Shown here: one piece after another, positions 27,762 through 35,092 of the stretch
How positions within the stretch are numbered: the first letter of the stretch is position 1
Layout of the letters: every line of letters begins with the position of its first letter
Assembly (NCBI RefSeq): GCF_024055715.1
Contig: NZ_JAMXMV010000002.1
Span: 434,001-498,000, forward strand
Length of the DNA: 64,000 nucleotides
Origin: Actinoallomurus soli
GTDB taxonomy: Bacteria; Actinomycetota; Actinomycetes; Streptosporangiales; Streptosporangiaceae
Reading direction: 5' to 3'
Program-made: the position numbers and the translations under genes
Notes under the pieces: generated by a model
Told to the model about the DNA's origin: nothing
Seen by the model: the letters and a program-made list of their open reading frames with translations, nothing else
Databases searched by the model: none

Positions 27762-28759
27762 CTATACCTCGACCTCGTCCTCCTTCCACAGGTGGGCGAC
27801 CTCGCCGAACTGCGTCGTGACCAGGAGTCCGAGTAGATGGTGTCGAGGTAGCGATCCCCCCGGTCCGGGAAGATGAGCACGCAGGTGGCCCCGTCGGGGA
27901 CCTGCCGGCGGACCCGCGCCAGCGCCGCGACGGTCGCCCCGGAGGACCCGCCCGCGAGGATCGCCTCCCGGCCCACGAGCTTGCGGCAGCCGACGACGCA
28001 GTCCAGATCGCTGACGTGGACGACCTGGTCCGGGATCGAGCGGTCCAGGAGCGCCGGCGCGACGGAGGCACCGTGCCCCGGGATGAGCCGCGGAGCCGCC
28101 TCGTCGCCGTACAGGAGGCTGCCCACCGCGTCCACCGCGATGAGCGTCGTGTTCAGGCCGTGCTCCCGTACGTAGGCGGCGCAGCCGTTCAGCGTGCCCG
28201 TGGTGCTCGTCGCGGAGAACAGGTAGTCGACCCGGCCGTCGAGCGCGGTGGCGATCTCGGCCATGGTGCGCTCGTGCGCCTTGGGGTTCAGCGCGTTCGA
28301 GTACTGGTCCGGGGAGTACGCGTGCGGCGTGGCCTCGACGATCTCCCACACCCGCTTCTTGCGCACGGACAGGAACTCCCCGGTCACCGGGTCGGGGTCG
28401 GTGACGACGTCCAGGCCGACCTGGTAGGCGCGCAGTATCGCCAGGTTCTGCTCGGTGGTCTTGGCGTCCACCACGCAGATCAGCCGCAGGCCGAAGTACC
28501 GGCAGATCTGGGCCAGGCCGATCGCCAGGTTCCCCGAGCTGGACTCCACGATGACCGAGCGGCCCGCCTCCAGCTCGCCGGACTTGATCTTTTCGAGGAT
28601 CATTCCCGCCGCGGAGCGGTCCTTGATGCTGCCGCCCGGGTTGAAGAACTCGAGCTTGCCGAACACCCGGCCCCTGAACCCCGGCATCAGCGCGCTGAGC
28701 TCGGCCAGGGGCGTGTTCCCGATGGTGTCCAGGACTCCGCTGACCGGCTTCGTCCGCAT
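27762..28759 (-). CDS. SbnA-like PLP synthase of the Dap precursor, with an apparent 1-nt frameshift near its 3' end
   Basis: This cysteine-synthase-family enzyme has the PLP lysine in NPGGSIKDRSAAG (about residue 36), the substrate loop ESSSGNLAIGLA and GGSSGATVAAL. SbnA joins O-phosphoserine and glutamate. The frame holds until DTIYSDSW (about 27822). After that it reads Arg-rich nonsense and continues straight into the SbnB gene. Adding one G after TGG restores VTTQFGEVAHLWKEDEVEV and a TAG at 27762, which matches the expected C-terminus and gives 332 residues. So this is either a sequencing slip in a short G run or a real mutation. ATG 28759 follows ACGGAGACGGGA. Confidence 0.85.
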
Positions 28760-28793
28760 TCCCGTCTCCGTTCGCATCGTGCTGCGCTGTGGC

Positions 28794-29780
28794 TTAGGCG
28801 ATGACCTGGCTGTCACCGACCCGGGAGCCCAGCGACCGCCGGCCGTCCAGGTGGATGAAGCTGCGGTGCAGCCAGCGGTCCCGGCCGTCGTAGCGCGGGA
28901 CGAACTCGCTGCGCCCGTGGACCGTGATCCGGTTGTCGACCACGGCCAGGTCACCGGAGCCGAGGACGAAGGTCTGGGCCGCGGCGGCGAGGTGCTCCTT
29001 GAGCACGTCCATGGCGTCCCGCGCCTCGTCGTCGAGCGGCCTGGTGGCGTTGAAGTCGACCAGGATGTTCGGGTCACCGGACGCGCCGGAGAACACCGCA
29101 TGCCGCAGATTCTTCGCCCCGGAGGCGACGAACGACGGCGGCGCCTCGGTCTCGAAGCGCTCCTGCCACAGCACCTCCCGTACCTTGACGGGGATGTGGG
29201 GGAACGCCCGGCGGAGCGGGCCGGTGAGCAGCCCGGCCCGGTTCTCGTGGTCGCTGCGCAGGCACATCAGCATCACGTAGTCGGGGCGATGCGCGTGGAA
29301 GGCGTTCTCCACGTGCATCTCCAGGTCGGCGGAGCCGGCGTTGCTCTGCGTCCGCTCCTGCCCCTGGACCGGCACCACGTTCTGGACCAGCGCGCCGTCC
29401 TTCTCCTTCTGGTACGCGATCATCTCGCCCAGGCAGAGCGCGATCAGCGCCTGCGTCGCCGCCGGCAGCGTCGCGTCGCGTTCGACCGAACCGCGCCGGG
29501 TGGGGGTCTGGGGCAGGGTCTCGTCGTCCAGCCCCAGGTTCGACAGCAACAGCACGCCGTCCAGCCCGGGGTCGTGCTGGAACCGGCGCAGCTCCTGCCG
29601 GACCCGGATCGGGACGGCCGCCGCGAGCCGGTAGGCGACGGCCAGCCACTTCTCGTCGTCCACCAGTGCCGGTGGGGTCTGCGTCAGTTCGCGGGCGATG
29701 GCCGCCAACTCGTTTCGCTCGGCGTCCGAGAGCACCACACGGAAGTCCGACTCGGTTCCGACTGCCGAATTCTCACTCAT
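28794..29780 (-). CDS. Fe(II)/2-oxoglutarate-dependent hydroxylase, AsnO/VioC type
   Basis: This 328-residue clavaminate-synthase-like oxygenase has iron ligands His-x-Glu in LEMHVENAFH (about residues 153-155) and the distal His in ITVHGRSEF. The 2OG-binding Arg lies in DRWLHRSFIH. The His-x-Glu variant, in place of His-x-Asp, is the mark of the AsnO (L-Asn 3-hydroxylase) and VioC/OrfP (L-Arg 3-hydroxylase) group that makes beta-hydroxy amino acids before NRPS loading. One A domain here carries an Asn-like code, so beta-hydroxyasparagine is the favoured product, while Arg cannot be ruled out. It is the first gene of the long minus-strand operon. Confidence 0.88.
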   Translation of the reverse strand: MSENSAVGTESDFRVVLSDAERNELAAIARELTQTPPALVDDEKWLAVAYRLAAAVPIRVRQELRRFQHDPGLDGVLLLSNLGLDDETLPQTPTRRGSVERDATLPAATQALIALCLGEMIAYQKEKDGALVQNVVPVQGQERTQSNAGSADLEMHVENAFHAHRPDYVMLMCLRSDHENRAGLLTGPLRRAFPHIPVKVREVLWQERFETEAPPSFVASGAKNLRHAVFSGASGDPNILVDFNATRPLDDEARDAMDVLKEHLAAAAQTFVLGSGDLAVVDNRITVHGRSEFVPRYDGRDRWLHRSFIHLDGRRSLGSRVGDSQVIA

Positions 29781-29800
29781 GCCGTCCAGGGGACCGAAGA

Positions 29801-29823
29801 CTTCTATATGAGACCCATAGAAG
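29801..29823. promoter_or_regulatory. Inverted repeat / CTATA element upstream of the hydroxylase operon
   Basis: CTTCTAT (29801-29807) and ATAGAAG (29817-29823) form a perfect 7-bp inverted repeat with a 9-bp spacer, about 20 bp ahead of the hydroxylase ATG. The same site contains TCTATATG, which also occurs at 2611. A -10-like TATAGA on the minus strand overlaps it, so operator and promoter may coincide. Confidence 0.5.
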
Positions 29824-29877
29824 CCCGTCTGGGCAGGGGATCGGCCCGGGGTCGCCGCCGAGCCGCGGTTCCCGGCT

Positions 29878-29908
29878 TGACCTTGACGCCGGTGTCAAGG
29901 GCTACCGT
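29878..29908 (+). promoter_or_regulatory. MerR-type promoter/operator
   Basis: TTGACC (29878) and TACCGT (29903) are spaced by 19 bp, the overlong spacer typical of MerR-controlled promoters. The spacer holds the dyad CCTTGACGCCGGTGTCAAGG (29881-29900, one mismatch). The merR-family gene starts 30 bp downstream, so autoregulation is likely. Confidence 0.7.
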
Positions 29909-29937
29909 CGCTGTCGGCGGTCGATCGGGAGGTGTCG

Positions 29938-30486
29938 ATGCGGATCGGCGAGCTGGCCGAGCGCGCCGGGGTGAGCACGCGGGCGCTGCGCTACTACGAG
30001 AAGCAGGGGCTGCTTCCGGCGCGCCGTGCGGCCAATGGCTATCGCGAGTACGACGAGTCGGACCTGCGCCTGGTGTCGGAGATCCGCTCGCTCCTGGGAG
30101 CGGGCTTCACGCTGGAGGACGCCCGGCCGTTCGTGGACTGCCTGCGCTCGGGCCGGGAGACGGGGGCCTCCTGTCCCGAGTCGGTGGCCGTCTACCGGCG
30201 CAGGCTCGCCGAGATCGACGCCGAGATCCGCGACCTGATCAAGCGGCGGACCGAGGTGGCCGACCAACTGTCGCGGTCCTGCCCGGGCTGCGTCTTCTTC
30301 CCGGAGGATACAAATGATCACGCTGACGACCGAGAACTTCGACGAGCACGTCCTCCACGGCGAGACGCCCATACTGGTCGACTTCTGGGCGGAGTGGTGC
30401 CCGCCGTGCAGGATGATCGCCCCGATCTTGGAGCAGATCGAGGCGGAGTACGGCGACCGCATCCGGATCGCCAAGATCAACGGTGA
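29938..30486 (+). CDS. MerR-family transcriptional regulator with abnormal 3' overlap
   Basis: The winged-helix start MRIGELAERAGVSTRALRYYEKQGLL (its first 26 residues) is a clear MerR N-terminus, followed by a helical dimer region to about residue 115 and a CPGC pair. ATG 29938 follows GGAGG at 5 nt. The frame does not stop where the thioredoxin gene begins but runs 173 nt across it to 30486, giving an Arg/Asp-rich tail that looks like shadow coding. Either the tail is real or a frameshift near 30300 hides a stop; the alternative frame ends in TGA overlapping the thioredoxin ATG. The effector is unknown; redox sensing through the CPGC pair is possible. Confidence 0.8.
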   Translation: MRIGELAERAGVSTRALRYYEKQGLLPARRAANGYREYDESDLRLVSEIRSLLGAGFTLEDARPFVDCLRSGRETGASCPESVAVYRRRLAEIDAEIRDLIKRRTEVADQLSRSCPGCVFFPEDTNDHADDRELRRARPPRRDAHTGRLLGGVVPAVQDDRPDLGADRGGVRRPHPDRQDQR

Positions 30487-30628
30487 CGAGAACCCGGAGA
30501 TCGTCGAGCGCTACGGCGTCATGGGCTTCCCCACGCTGAACCTCTACCGCGACGGCCAGGTCGTCCAGCAGATCATGGGCGCGAGGTCCAAGCGCCGCCT
30601 CCTGGCCGACCTGTCCGGCCACCTCTGA
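30314..30628 (+). CDS. Thioredoxin with WCPPC active site
   Basis: This 104-residue thioredoxin-fold protein has the active site WCPPC at about residues 32-36 instead of the usual WCGPC, and the cis-Pro in MGFPTLNLY. Full length and no signal peptide, so cytoplasmic. GGAGG lies 7 nt upstream of the ATG. It overlaps and probably depends on the MerR gene. The Pro substitution between the cysteines is expected to raise or lower the redox potential compared with ordinary Trx. Confidence 0.93.
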   Translation: MITLTTENFDEHVLHGETPILVDFWAEWCPPCRMIAPILEQIEAEYGDRIRIAKINGDENPEIVERYGVMGFPTLNLYRDGQVVQQIMGARSKRRLLADLSGHL

Positions 30629-30948
30629 CACGGTTCGCCGTCGCCGCGCCCTTCCCCGGCCCACGACGTACCGAAGGCCCGGCAACGGCACCACGCCACC
30701 GACAACGGGGGCAATCGCGCCGAATCGGGCACCCGGGTGGGTGGTCGTCTTCGGCGCGTGTCCCGCCGGCGGCCACTTTGTCCCTCCTGAGGGGACAGCC
30801 TCCAACGCGACGAGCCCCCAGGCGAAGCCTTGGCCGAGCATCCCGTACGACCGCACGCGGCCGCCCCGGGGATATGCCGAGCAATCCTCCGCAGTGCGCC
30901 CACCGGATCGCCTGTCGTCTTCCAGCACCGTCTACTGAGAGGAGAATT

Positions 30949-31071
30949 GTGCTCGCGTCAGTAGACACCTCGAGAAACGACGCCTCGCCCGGCGAGCGGA
31001 CCGCTCTACCCGGCCGATGCCGTCCGCGCCCTTCCCCCGCGCGGCACAGTCCCAGATCGACCATTACGTAA
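30949..31071 (+). CDS. Possible 40-residue peptide (unproven)
   Basis: The gap 30629-31120 holds no recognisable gene except this short frame. A strong ribosome site (GAGAGGAGAATT) precedes a GTG, and the frame ends with TAA six bases before a strong hairpin terminator. The product is Arg/Pro/Ser-rich, without signal or motif. SD plus terminator argue for translation, composition argues against it. Confidence 0.3.
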   Translation: MLASVDTSRNDASPGERTALPGRCRPRPSPARHSPRSTIT

Positions 31072-31076
31072 CCCGT

Positions 31077-31113
31077 GAAAGCCCCGGCTACTACGGCAAC
31101 CGGGGCTTTCTTT
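31077..31113. terminator. Intrinsic terminator, probably bidirectional
   Basis: An 11-bp perfect stem, GAAAGCCCCGG and CCGGGGCTTTC (31077-31087 and 31100-31110), has a 12-nt loop, followed on the plus strand by TTT. It lies between the plus-strand thioredoxin side and the minus-strand DUF397/XRE genes. Confidence 0.75.
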
Positions 31114-31120
31114 CACGCGG

Positions 31121-31219
31121 TCAGCTGTCGACGACGGCAACCTCGACGCAGGCTCCCTGCTGCTGGGAGCGCTGGGACTTACGCCATGCAAGAGCGCGCG
31201 GGAGGTCCTGTTGGGTCAT
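31121..31219 (-). CDS. Very short DUF397-like protein
   Basis: A 32-residue frame reads MTQQDLPRALAWRKSQRS, then ends in a GACVEVAVVDS core. Trp-Arg-Lys-Ser followed by Cys-Val-Glu-Val-Ala is the N-terminal half of the DUF397 domain found beside XRE/DUF5753 regulators in actinomycetes. A full domain is about 60 residues, so this copy lacks the usual second half. It follows the XRE gene on the same strand after 25 nt, the usual order. It may be a truncated but working partner or a decaying gene. Confidence 0.65.
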   Translation of the reverse strand: MTQQDLPRALAWRKSQRSQQQGACVEVAVVDS

Positions 31220-31244
31220 CGGTACACGTCTCTCGGGTCGTGGG

Positions 31245-32099
31245 TTAGTTACGCGCTGCCTCCTTCGACAGCATCGCGATCGTATCCTCAGGGCTCAGCG
31301 CCTTCGCGATCAATTGGCGGAACACCGCCTCGTATCGGCGCACGTCGGCGGCCTCTTCGACCAGGAGTTCGCCGGCGACCGTCTCCACGTAGGCCGCGTC
31401 CGGGTCGCGCGGGAACGACAGGATCGTGAAAGAACCCGCCGTGCTCGGATGCGGACCTGCGGAGAACGGGATCACCTGGAACGTGATTTTCGGCAGCTCA
31501 GCCAACTCGATCAGCCGCTGGATCTGGGCGCGCATCACCTCGGGGCCGCCGACCGGTCGGTGAAGGGCGGCCTCGTCAATGATCGCCCACAGCCGCGCTG
31601 GAGCATCGCCGAACAGGATCCGCTGTCGCTCCGTTCGAACCTTCACGCGTTGCTCGACCTCCTCGTCGGAGATCTCGGCGGGGCCGGACTGGATGAGGCC
31701 GCGGGCGTAATCGGCGGTCTGCATCAGGCCAGGGAAGACCGCCAGCTCGAAGGTCAGCACGTCATCGGCTTCGCTCTCCAGGCCGATATAGGTGGTGTAC
31801 CGGTCGGACAGCATCTTGCGATATGGCTGCCACCAGTCGCGTTGGCTGCCCTCGCGGGCCATCGCGAACAGCTTTTCGCGGTGCTTCGCATCAGTGACGC
31901 CGTATCTGTCGAGCAAATCACGGACGTCGCGGAGCTTCGGCTTCACCCACTCGGCTCGTTCCATCCACAAGATCTTGTCGGTGGAGCAGTCGAGCGCCTC
32001 GGCGGCGTCATCCACGGTAAAGCCACCCTCCTCGCGTAGCCGCCGGAGGGCATTGGAGAGTTCCCGTCGCCGTGCTGTTGGGCTGCGCCGTTCTGGCAT
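31245..32099 (-). CDS. XRE-family regulator with DUF5753 domain
   Basis: This 284-residue protein has an N-terminal helix-turn-helix (LRRLREEGGFTVDDAAEALDC region, residues about 15-65) and a DUF5753 C-terminal domain marked by FPGLMQTADYARGL and RQRILFG. Such regulators act with DUF397 proteins in antibiotic production and development (WhiJ/BldB-like systems). The MPERRSPTARRR start at 32099 is the one usual for the family; earlier in-frame starts up to 32156 are less likely. The partner DUF397 gene follows and an RsbW-like ATPase is divergent, a common trio. Confidence 0.88.
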   Translation of the reverse strand: MPERRSPTARRRELSNALRRLREEGGFTVDDAAEALDCSTDKILWMERAEWVKPKLRDVRDLLDRYGVTDAKHREKLFAMAREGSQRDWWQPYRKMLSDRYTTYIGLESEADDVLTFELAVFPGLMQTADYARGLIQSGPAEISDEEVEQRVKVRTERQRILFGDAPARLWAIIDEAALHRPVGGPEVMRAQIQRLIELAELPKITFQVIPFSAGPHPSTAGSFTILSFPRDPDAAYVETVAGELLVEEAADVRRYEAVFRQLIAKALSPEDTIAMLSKEAARN

Positions 32100-32276
32100 G
32101 CGCCCGATCGTAGGCCACAGTGGCAGCGACGACTGGGAATCCGACATACGACTCATTTTCTACTGCCCGAAGGTTTCTCATTGAAAGTTTCTCGTCGGAG
32201 ATGCATGCTAGGCCGTACCGAACCCCCACCCGTTCGGTCAACACGACCTGGCGCAACTACAGAGAGTTGATCTCCC

Positions 32277-32774
32277 GTGACACCAGATCCGGCGGTCATC
32301 GCCGACCGCTCGCCATATCCCCCCGAACCGGCGTCCGCGGTCCTTTCGCTCCAGGTCCGACGCGATGCCGTACGCGACGCCCGGCGCTTCGCCGCCGACG
32401 CCGTGGCCGGGCGCCCGTACGACTCTTACGAGATCGCGCTGCTGGCGTCGGAGCTGACGACCAACGCCGTACGCGCCGCCGAGGCGATGCACCCCACCTG
32501 GCCGGACGACATCCGGCCGATCGGCGTCCGGCTGACCGTCACCGATCGGTACGCGCACCTGGCCGTCGGCGACCCCGACCCCGACCCCCTGCCCGCCCAG
32601 CAGCACGGCGGCCTGCTCGCCGAACGCGGACGCGGCCTGACCATCGTCGACCAGCACGCCGCCGCCCGCTGGGTCACCTACGGCGACCACGGCAAGACCG
32701 TGCACGCCCTCATCGCCGCACCCGGCGTCATCCTGACCGCCGCCGAACTCGCCGAGATCCGGGGGACGTCATGA
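32277..32774 (+). CDS. RsbW-like ATP-binding protein (HATPase fold)
   Basis: This 165-residue protein has the GHKL ATPase N-box in ELTTNAVRAA (residues about 58-67) and the glycine loop in GRGLTIVDQHA. Such stand-alone anti-sigma-factor kinase-like proteins accompany XRE/DUF397 sets in actinomycetes. GTG start. The stop overlaps the following gene (ATGA). Confidence 0.82.
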   Translation: MTPDPAVIADRSPYPPEPASAVLSLQVRRDAVRDARRFAADAVAGRPYDSYEIALLASELTTNAVRAAEAMHPTWPDDIRPIGVRLTVTDRYAHLAVGDPDPDPLPAQQHGGLLAERGRGLTIVDQHAAARWVTYGDHGKTVHALIAAPGVILTAAELAEIRGTS

Positions 32775-33055
32775 TCCGGCGACTCCTCGGCGCCCTCGGC
32801 ATCCTCATCACCGAGCCCGATCGGTCCCCGTGGCCGCCTTCGCCGCGCCGGCCCGAGCCGCCCGATCCCTCTCCGGCCCAACTCGCCGAAGTCCAGAGCC
32901 TGTGCTCCCAATGGCTCGTGATGTGGTGCTGGTACCGGCGCGAATACGCCGCCATCGCCAGGTTCGGCCCCGACTCGACGATCATCTACGACCGTGACCC
33001 ACGGCATTTAGTGTTCCGCTGCCGCGCGGCCGAACTCGCGGTGCCGGTCCCGTGA
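32771..33055 (+). CDS. Hypothetical small protein
   Basis: A 94-residue product of unknown family, translationally coupled to the RsbW-like gene by an ATGA overlap. It has a Pro-rich stretch (residues about 18-36), then a conserved-looking Trp/Arg/Tyr segment LVMWCWYRREYAAIARFG. No membrane helix or signal peptide is evident. Its position after the ATPase suggests a joint function, otherwise not deducible. Confidence 0.7.
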   Translation: MIRRLLGALGILITEPDRSPWPPSPRRPEPPDPSPAQLAEVQSLCSQWLVMWCWYRREYAAIARFGPDSTIIYDRDPRHLVFRCRAAELAVPVP

Positions 33056-33215
33056 GCCTCGACCTGGCCGGACTGTGAGTCGTGCGTACGGCCTCCGCTC
33101 AGGGCGTCCCCGCTTAGGGCGCCTGGGTTCCCCGGAAACGGCGCGTACCCGGTATGTCACGCACTAGCGTCGATCGGGCGTCGCGTACGGGCGTTCCTGA
33201 CGGGGAGGCGTGGCG

Positions 33216-35075
33216 GTGGAACCAGGAGATCTCGTCGCGGGGCGGTACCGCGTCACCAAGGGGCCGCTGGACGGGGGAACGAACGAGCTCTGGGAGGCCG
33301 TGGACGAGGGCCTCGATCTCAGACGCAAGGTCGTCCTCAAACGCCTGGCCGACGACGGTGCGGCCGCGCTGGCACGGCTGAAGGCGGAGGCACGCGCCCA
33401 GGCGGCCTTCAGCCATCCCCACGTCGTGACCCTGTACAACGTCGAACGGGATGAGACGGACACGGGCGTCACCTGGTGGCTCGTGCTGGAGCACGTCCCG
33501 CACGGGAGCCTGGACGGGCGGGAGAAGAAACCGGCTCGGTGGGCGGCGGGCATCGGCGCGCAGATCGCGGACGCCCTGACGGCCCTGCACGCCAAGGGCA
33601 TCGTCCACTGCGACGTCAAGCCCGGCAACATCCTCATCGCCGACGAGACCGCCAAGCTGACCGACTTCGGCGCGGCGTACCGGATGGAGCACAGGGAGAC
33701 GATCACGCCGAACGGCGAGCTCGGTCACACCCCGGCCTATGCCGCTCCCGAGGTAGTGAAAGGACGGCCTGAGCCGGCGTCGGACGTCTTCTCCCTCGCC
33801 GTCACGATCCTCGCGCTCATCCTCGGCCGGCCGGTCCGTACGGTTCCTGCCCCCAGCGAATCCGATGACCCGTTTAAGGACGTCGAGCCGCTGCGCGACG
33901 TCCTGGCGGCGATGCTCCGGCCCGACCCGGCGGACCGGCCCGACGCGGCCGAGGCGCACCGGCGGCTGGCCGCGCTCGCGGAATCGGTGGAAGCGCCGGC
34001 TCCGATCGGCGTCGTCCCCGTGCCGCCGCCGAAGAAATTCACGTCTGTGCCTGTGCCGAGACCTGGGCAGCCGGGCGGATCGGTGGGGGACCCAGGTCCC
34101 CCACCGGGGCCCGTCCGGCGTCGCTCGCGTCTCATCGCGGTGAGCGCGGTCGTCGTGGCGTTGGCGGCGGCCGGGGGCTGGTTCACGCTGCGGCACCTGA
34201 GCCGGGAATCCCCGAAGAAGCCTCCGCACGCGCAGCCGAAGCCGTCGGAGCGGCCCGGCATCGAGGACGCCGATCCCTGTGCCCTGATCGCCCCGGGCCC
34301 TCTCGGGAAGTACGGCGAGACCGAGGTGGACGACGCCGCGGGGAACTTCAACCGCTGTGACGTGATCGTCCACTCGCGTACGCACGGTGTCGTGGACGTC
34401 GAGGTGCAGTTCGTTGCCGGGTCCGGCCCGGAAGAGGCATCCTCGGTCAGGACCATGGGTCCCGTTCGCGTCGTCGCGGAACGGGCGTCGGGCGGTGAGT
34501 GCGACCGTACGCTCCTGCTGCCGCCTCCCGACGACGGCTTCACCGTCATCGTCAGCGCGGACAGCAACAAGCCCGCGCCGCTATGCAAGATCGCGGACAC
34601 CGCCACCACGAGCGCGGTCGGCGTCATCAGGAAAGGGCCGATCAGACGGCGGTCCCTGCCGGCGCGCTCGCTGGGGCGGCAGAAAGCGTGCGCGCTGCTC
34701 GGCGAGAAGGCGTTGGACATCGTCCCCGGCATCGACGCCGGTGACCGGGTGTCCGAAAGCCCGTGGGACTGCACGTGGCGGAGCACCACCGAGGACATTC
34801 AGGTCAAGCTGCGGTTCGACCGTGGTCAGCCCCTCACCGGAGCGGACGGCCGCGTGACGTGGCTCAATGGCTACCGCACCGTCATCACGCCGCAGGGAGA
34901 CGGGAACGACACCTGCCTGGTACGGGTCGTCTACCGGGACTACAACGGCAGCGACCAGCAGCGGATGATCGAGATGCTGTACCTCACCATCGAGGGCAGG
35001 CCGTCCACCACACGACTGTGCTCGATCGGGACCGGCCTCGCCGGGTCCGCGGCCGCTGCGCTCCCCCGAACCTGA
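33216..35075 (+). CDS. Serine/threonine protein kinase, membrane-anchored, with extracytoplasmic domain
   Basis: A 619-residue Hanks-type kinase. Kinase domain about 10-270: the ATP lysine in KVVLKRL, catalytic loop HCDVKPGNIL (HCD in place of HRD), TDFG and YAAPE. A Pro-rich juxtamembrane linker is followed by a helix (RLIAVSAVVVALAAAGGWF, about 310-330) and an outer domain of about 290 residues with paired cysteines and no recognised sensor repeats such as PASTA. GTG 33216 lies 7 nt after GGGGAGG. The outer domain probably senses an external or cell-wall signal. Confidence 0.9.
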   Translation: MEPGDLVAGRYRVTKGPLDGGTNELWEAVDEGLDLRRKVVLKRLADDGAAALARLKAEARAQAAFSHPHVVTLYNVERDETDTGVTWWLVLEHVPHGSLDGREKKPARWAAGIGAQIADALTALHAKGIVHCDVKPGNILIADETAKLTDFGAAYRMEHRETITPNGELGHTPAYAAPEVVKGRPEPASDVFSLAVTILALILGRPVRTVPAPSESDDPFKDVEPLRDVLAAMLRPDPADRPDAAEAHRRLAALAESVEAPAPIGVVPVPPPKKFTSVPVPRPGQPGGSVGDPGPPPGPVRRRSRLIAVSAVVVALAAAGGWFTLRHLSRESPKKPPHAQPKPSERPGIEDADPCALIAPGPLGKYGETEVDDAAGNFNRCDVIVHSRTHGVVDVEVQFVAGSGPEEASSVRTMGPVRVVAERASGGECDRTLLLPPPDDGFTVIVSADSNKPAPLCKIADTATTSAVGVIRKGPIRRRSLPARSLGRQKACALLGEKALDIVPGIDAGDRVSESPWDCTWRSTTEDIQVKLRFDRGQPLTGADGRVTWLNGYRTVITPQGDGNDTCLVRVVYRDYNGSDQQRMIEMLYLTIEGRPSTTRLCSIGTGLAGSAAAALPRT

Positions 35076-35092
35076 ATCCGAATCGCTCGTAC

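Noticed and set aside
27749-27768. Additional heptamer pair GCTATGC-N4-CCTATAC
   Set aside because: It lies at the end of the SbnA coding region inside an operon, where no promoter is needed, so it is probably a chance match.
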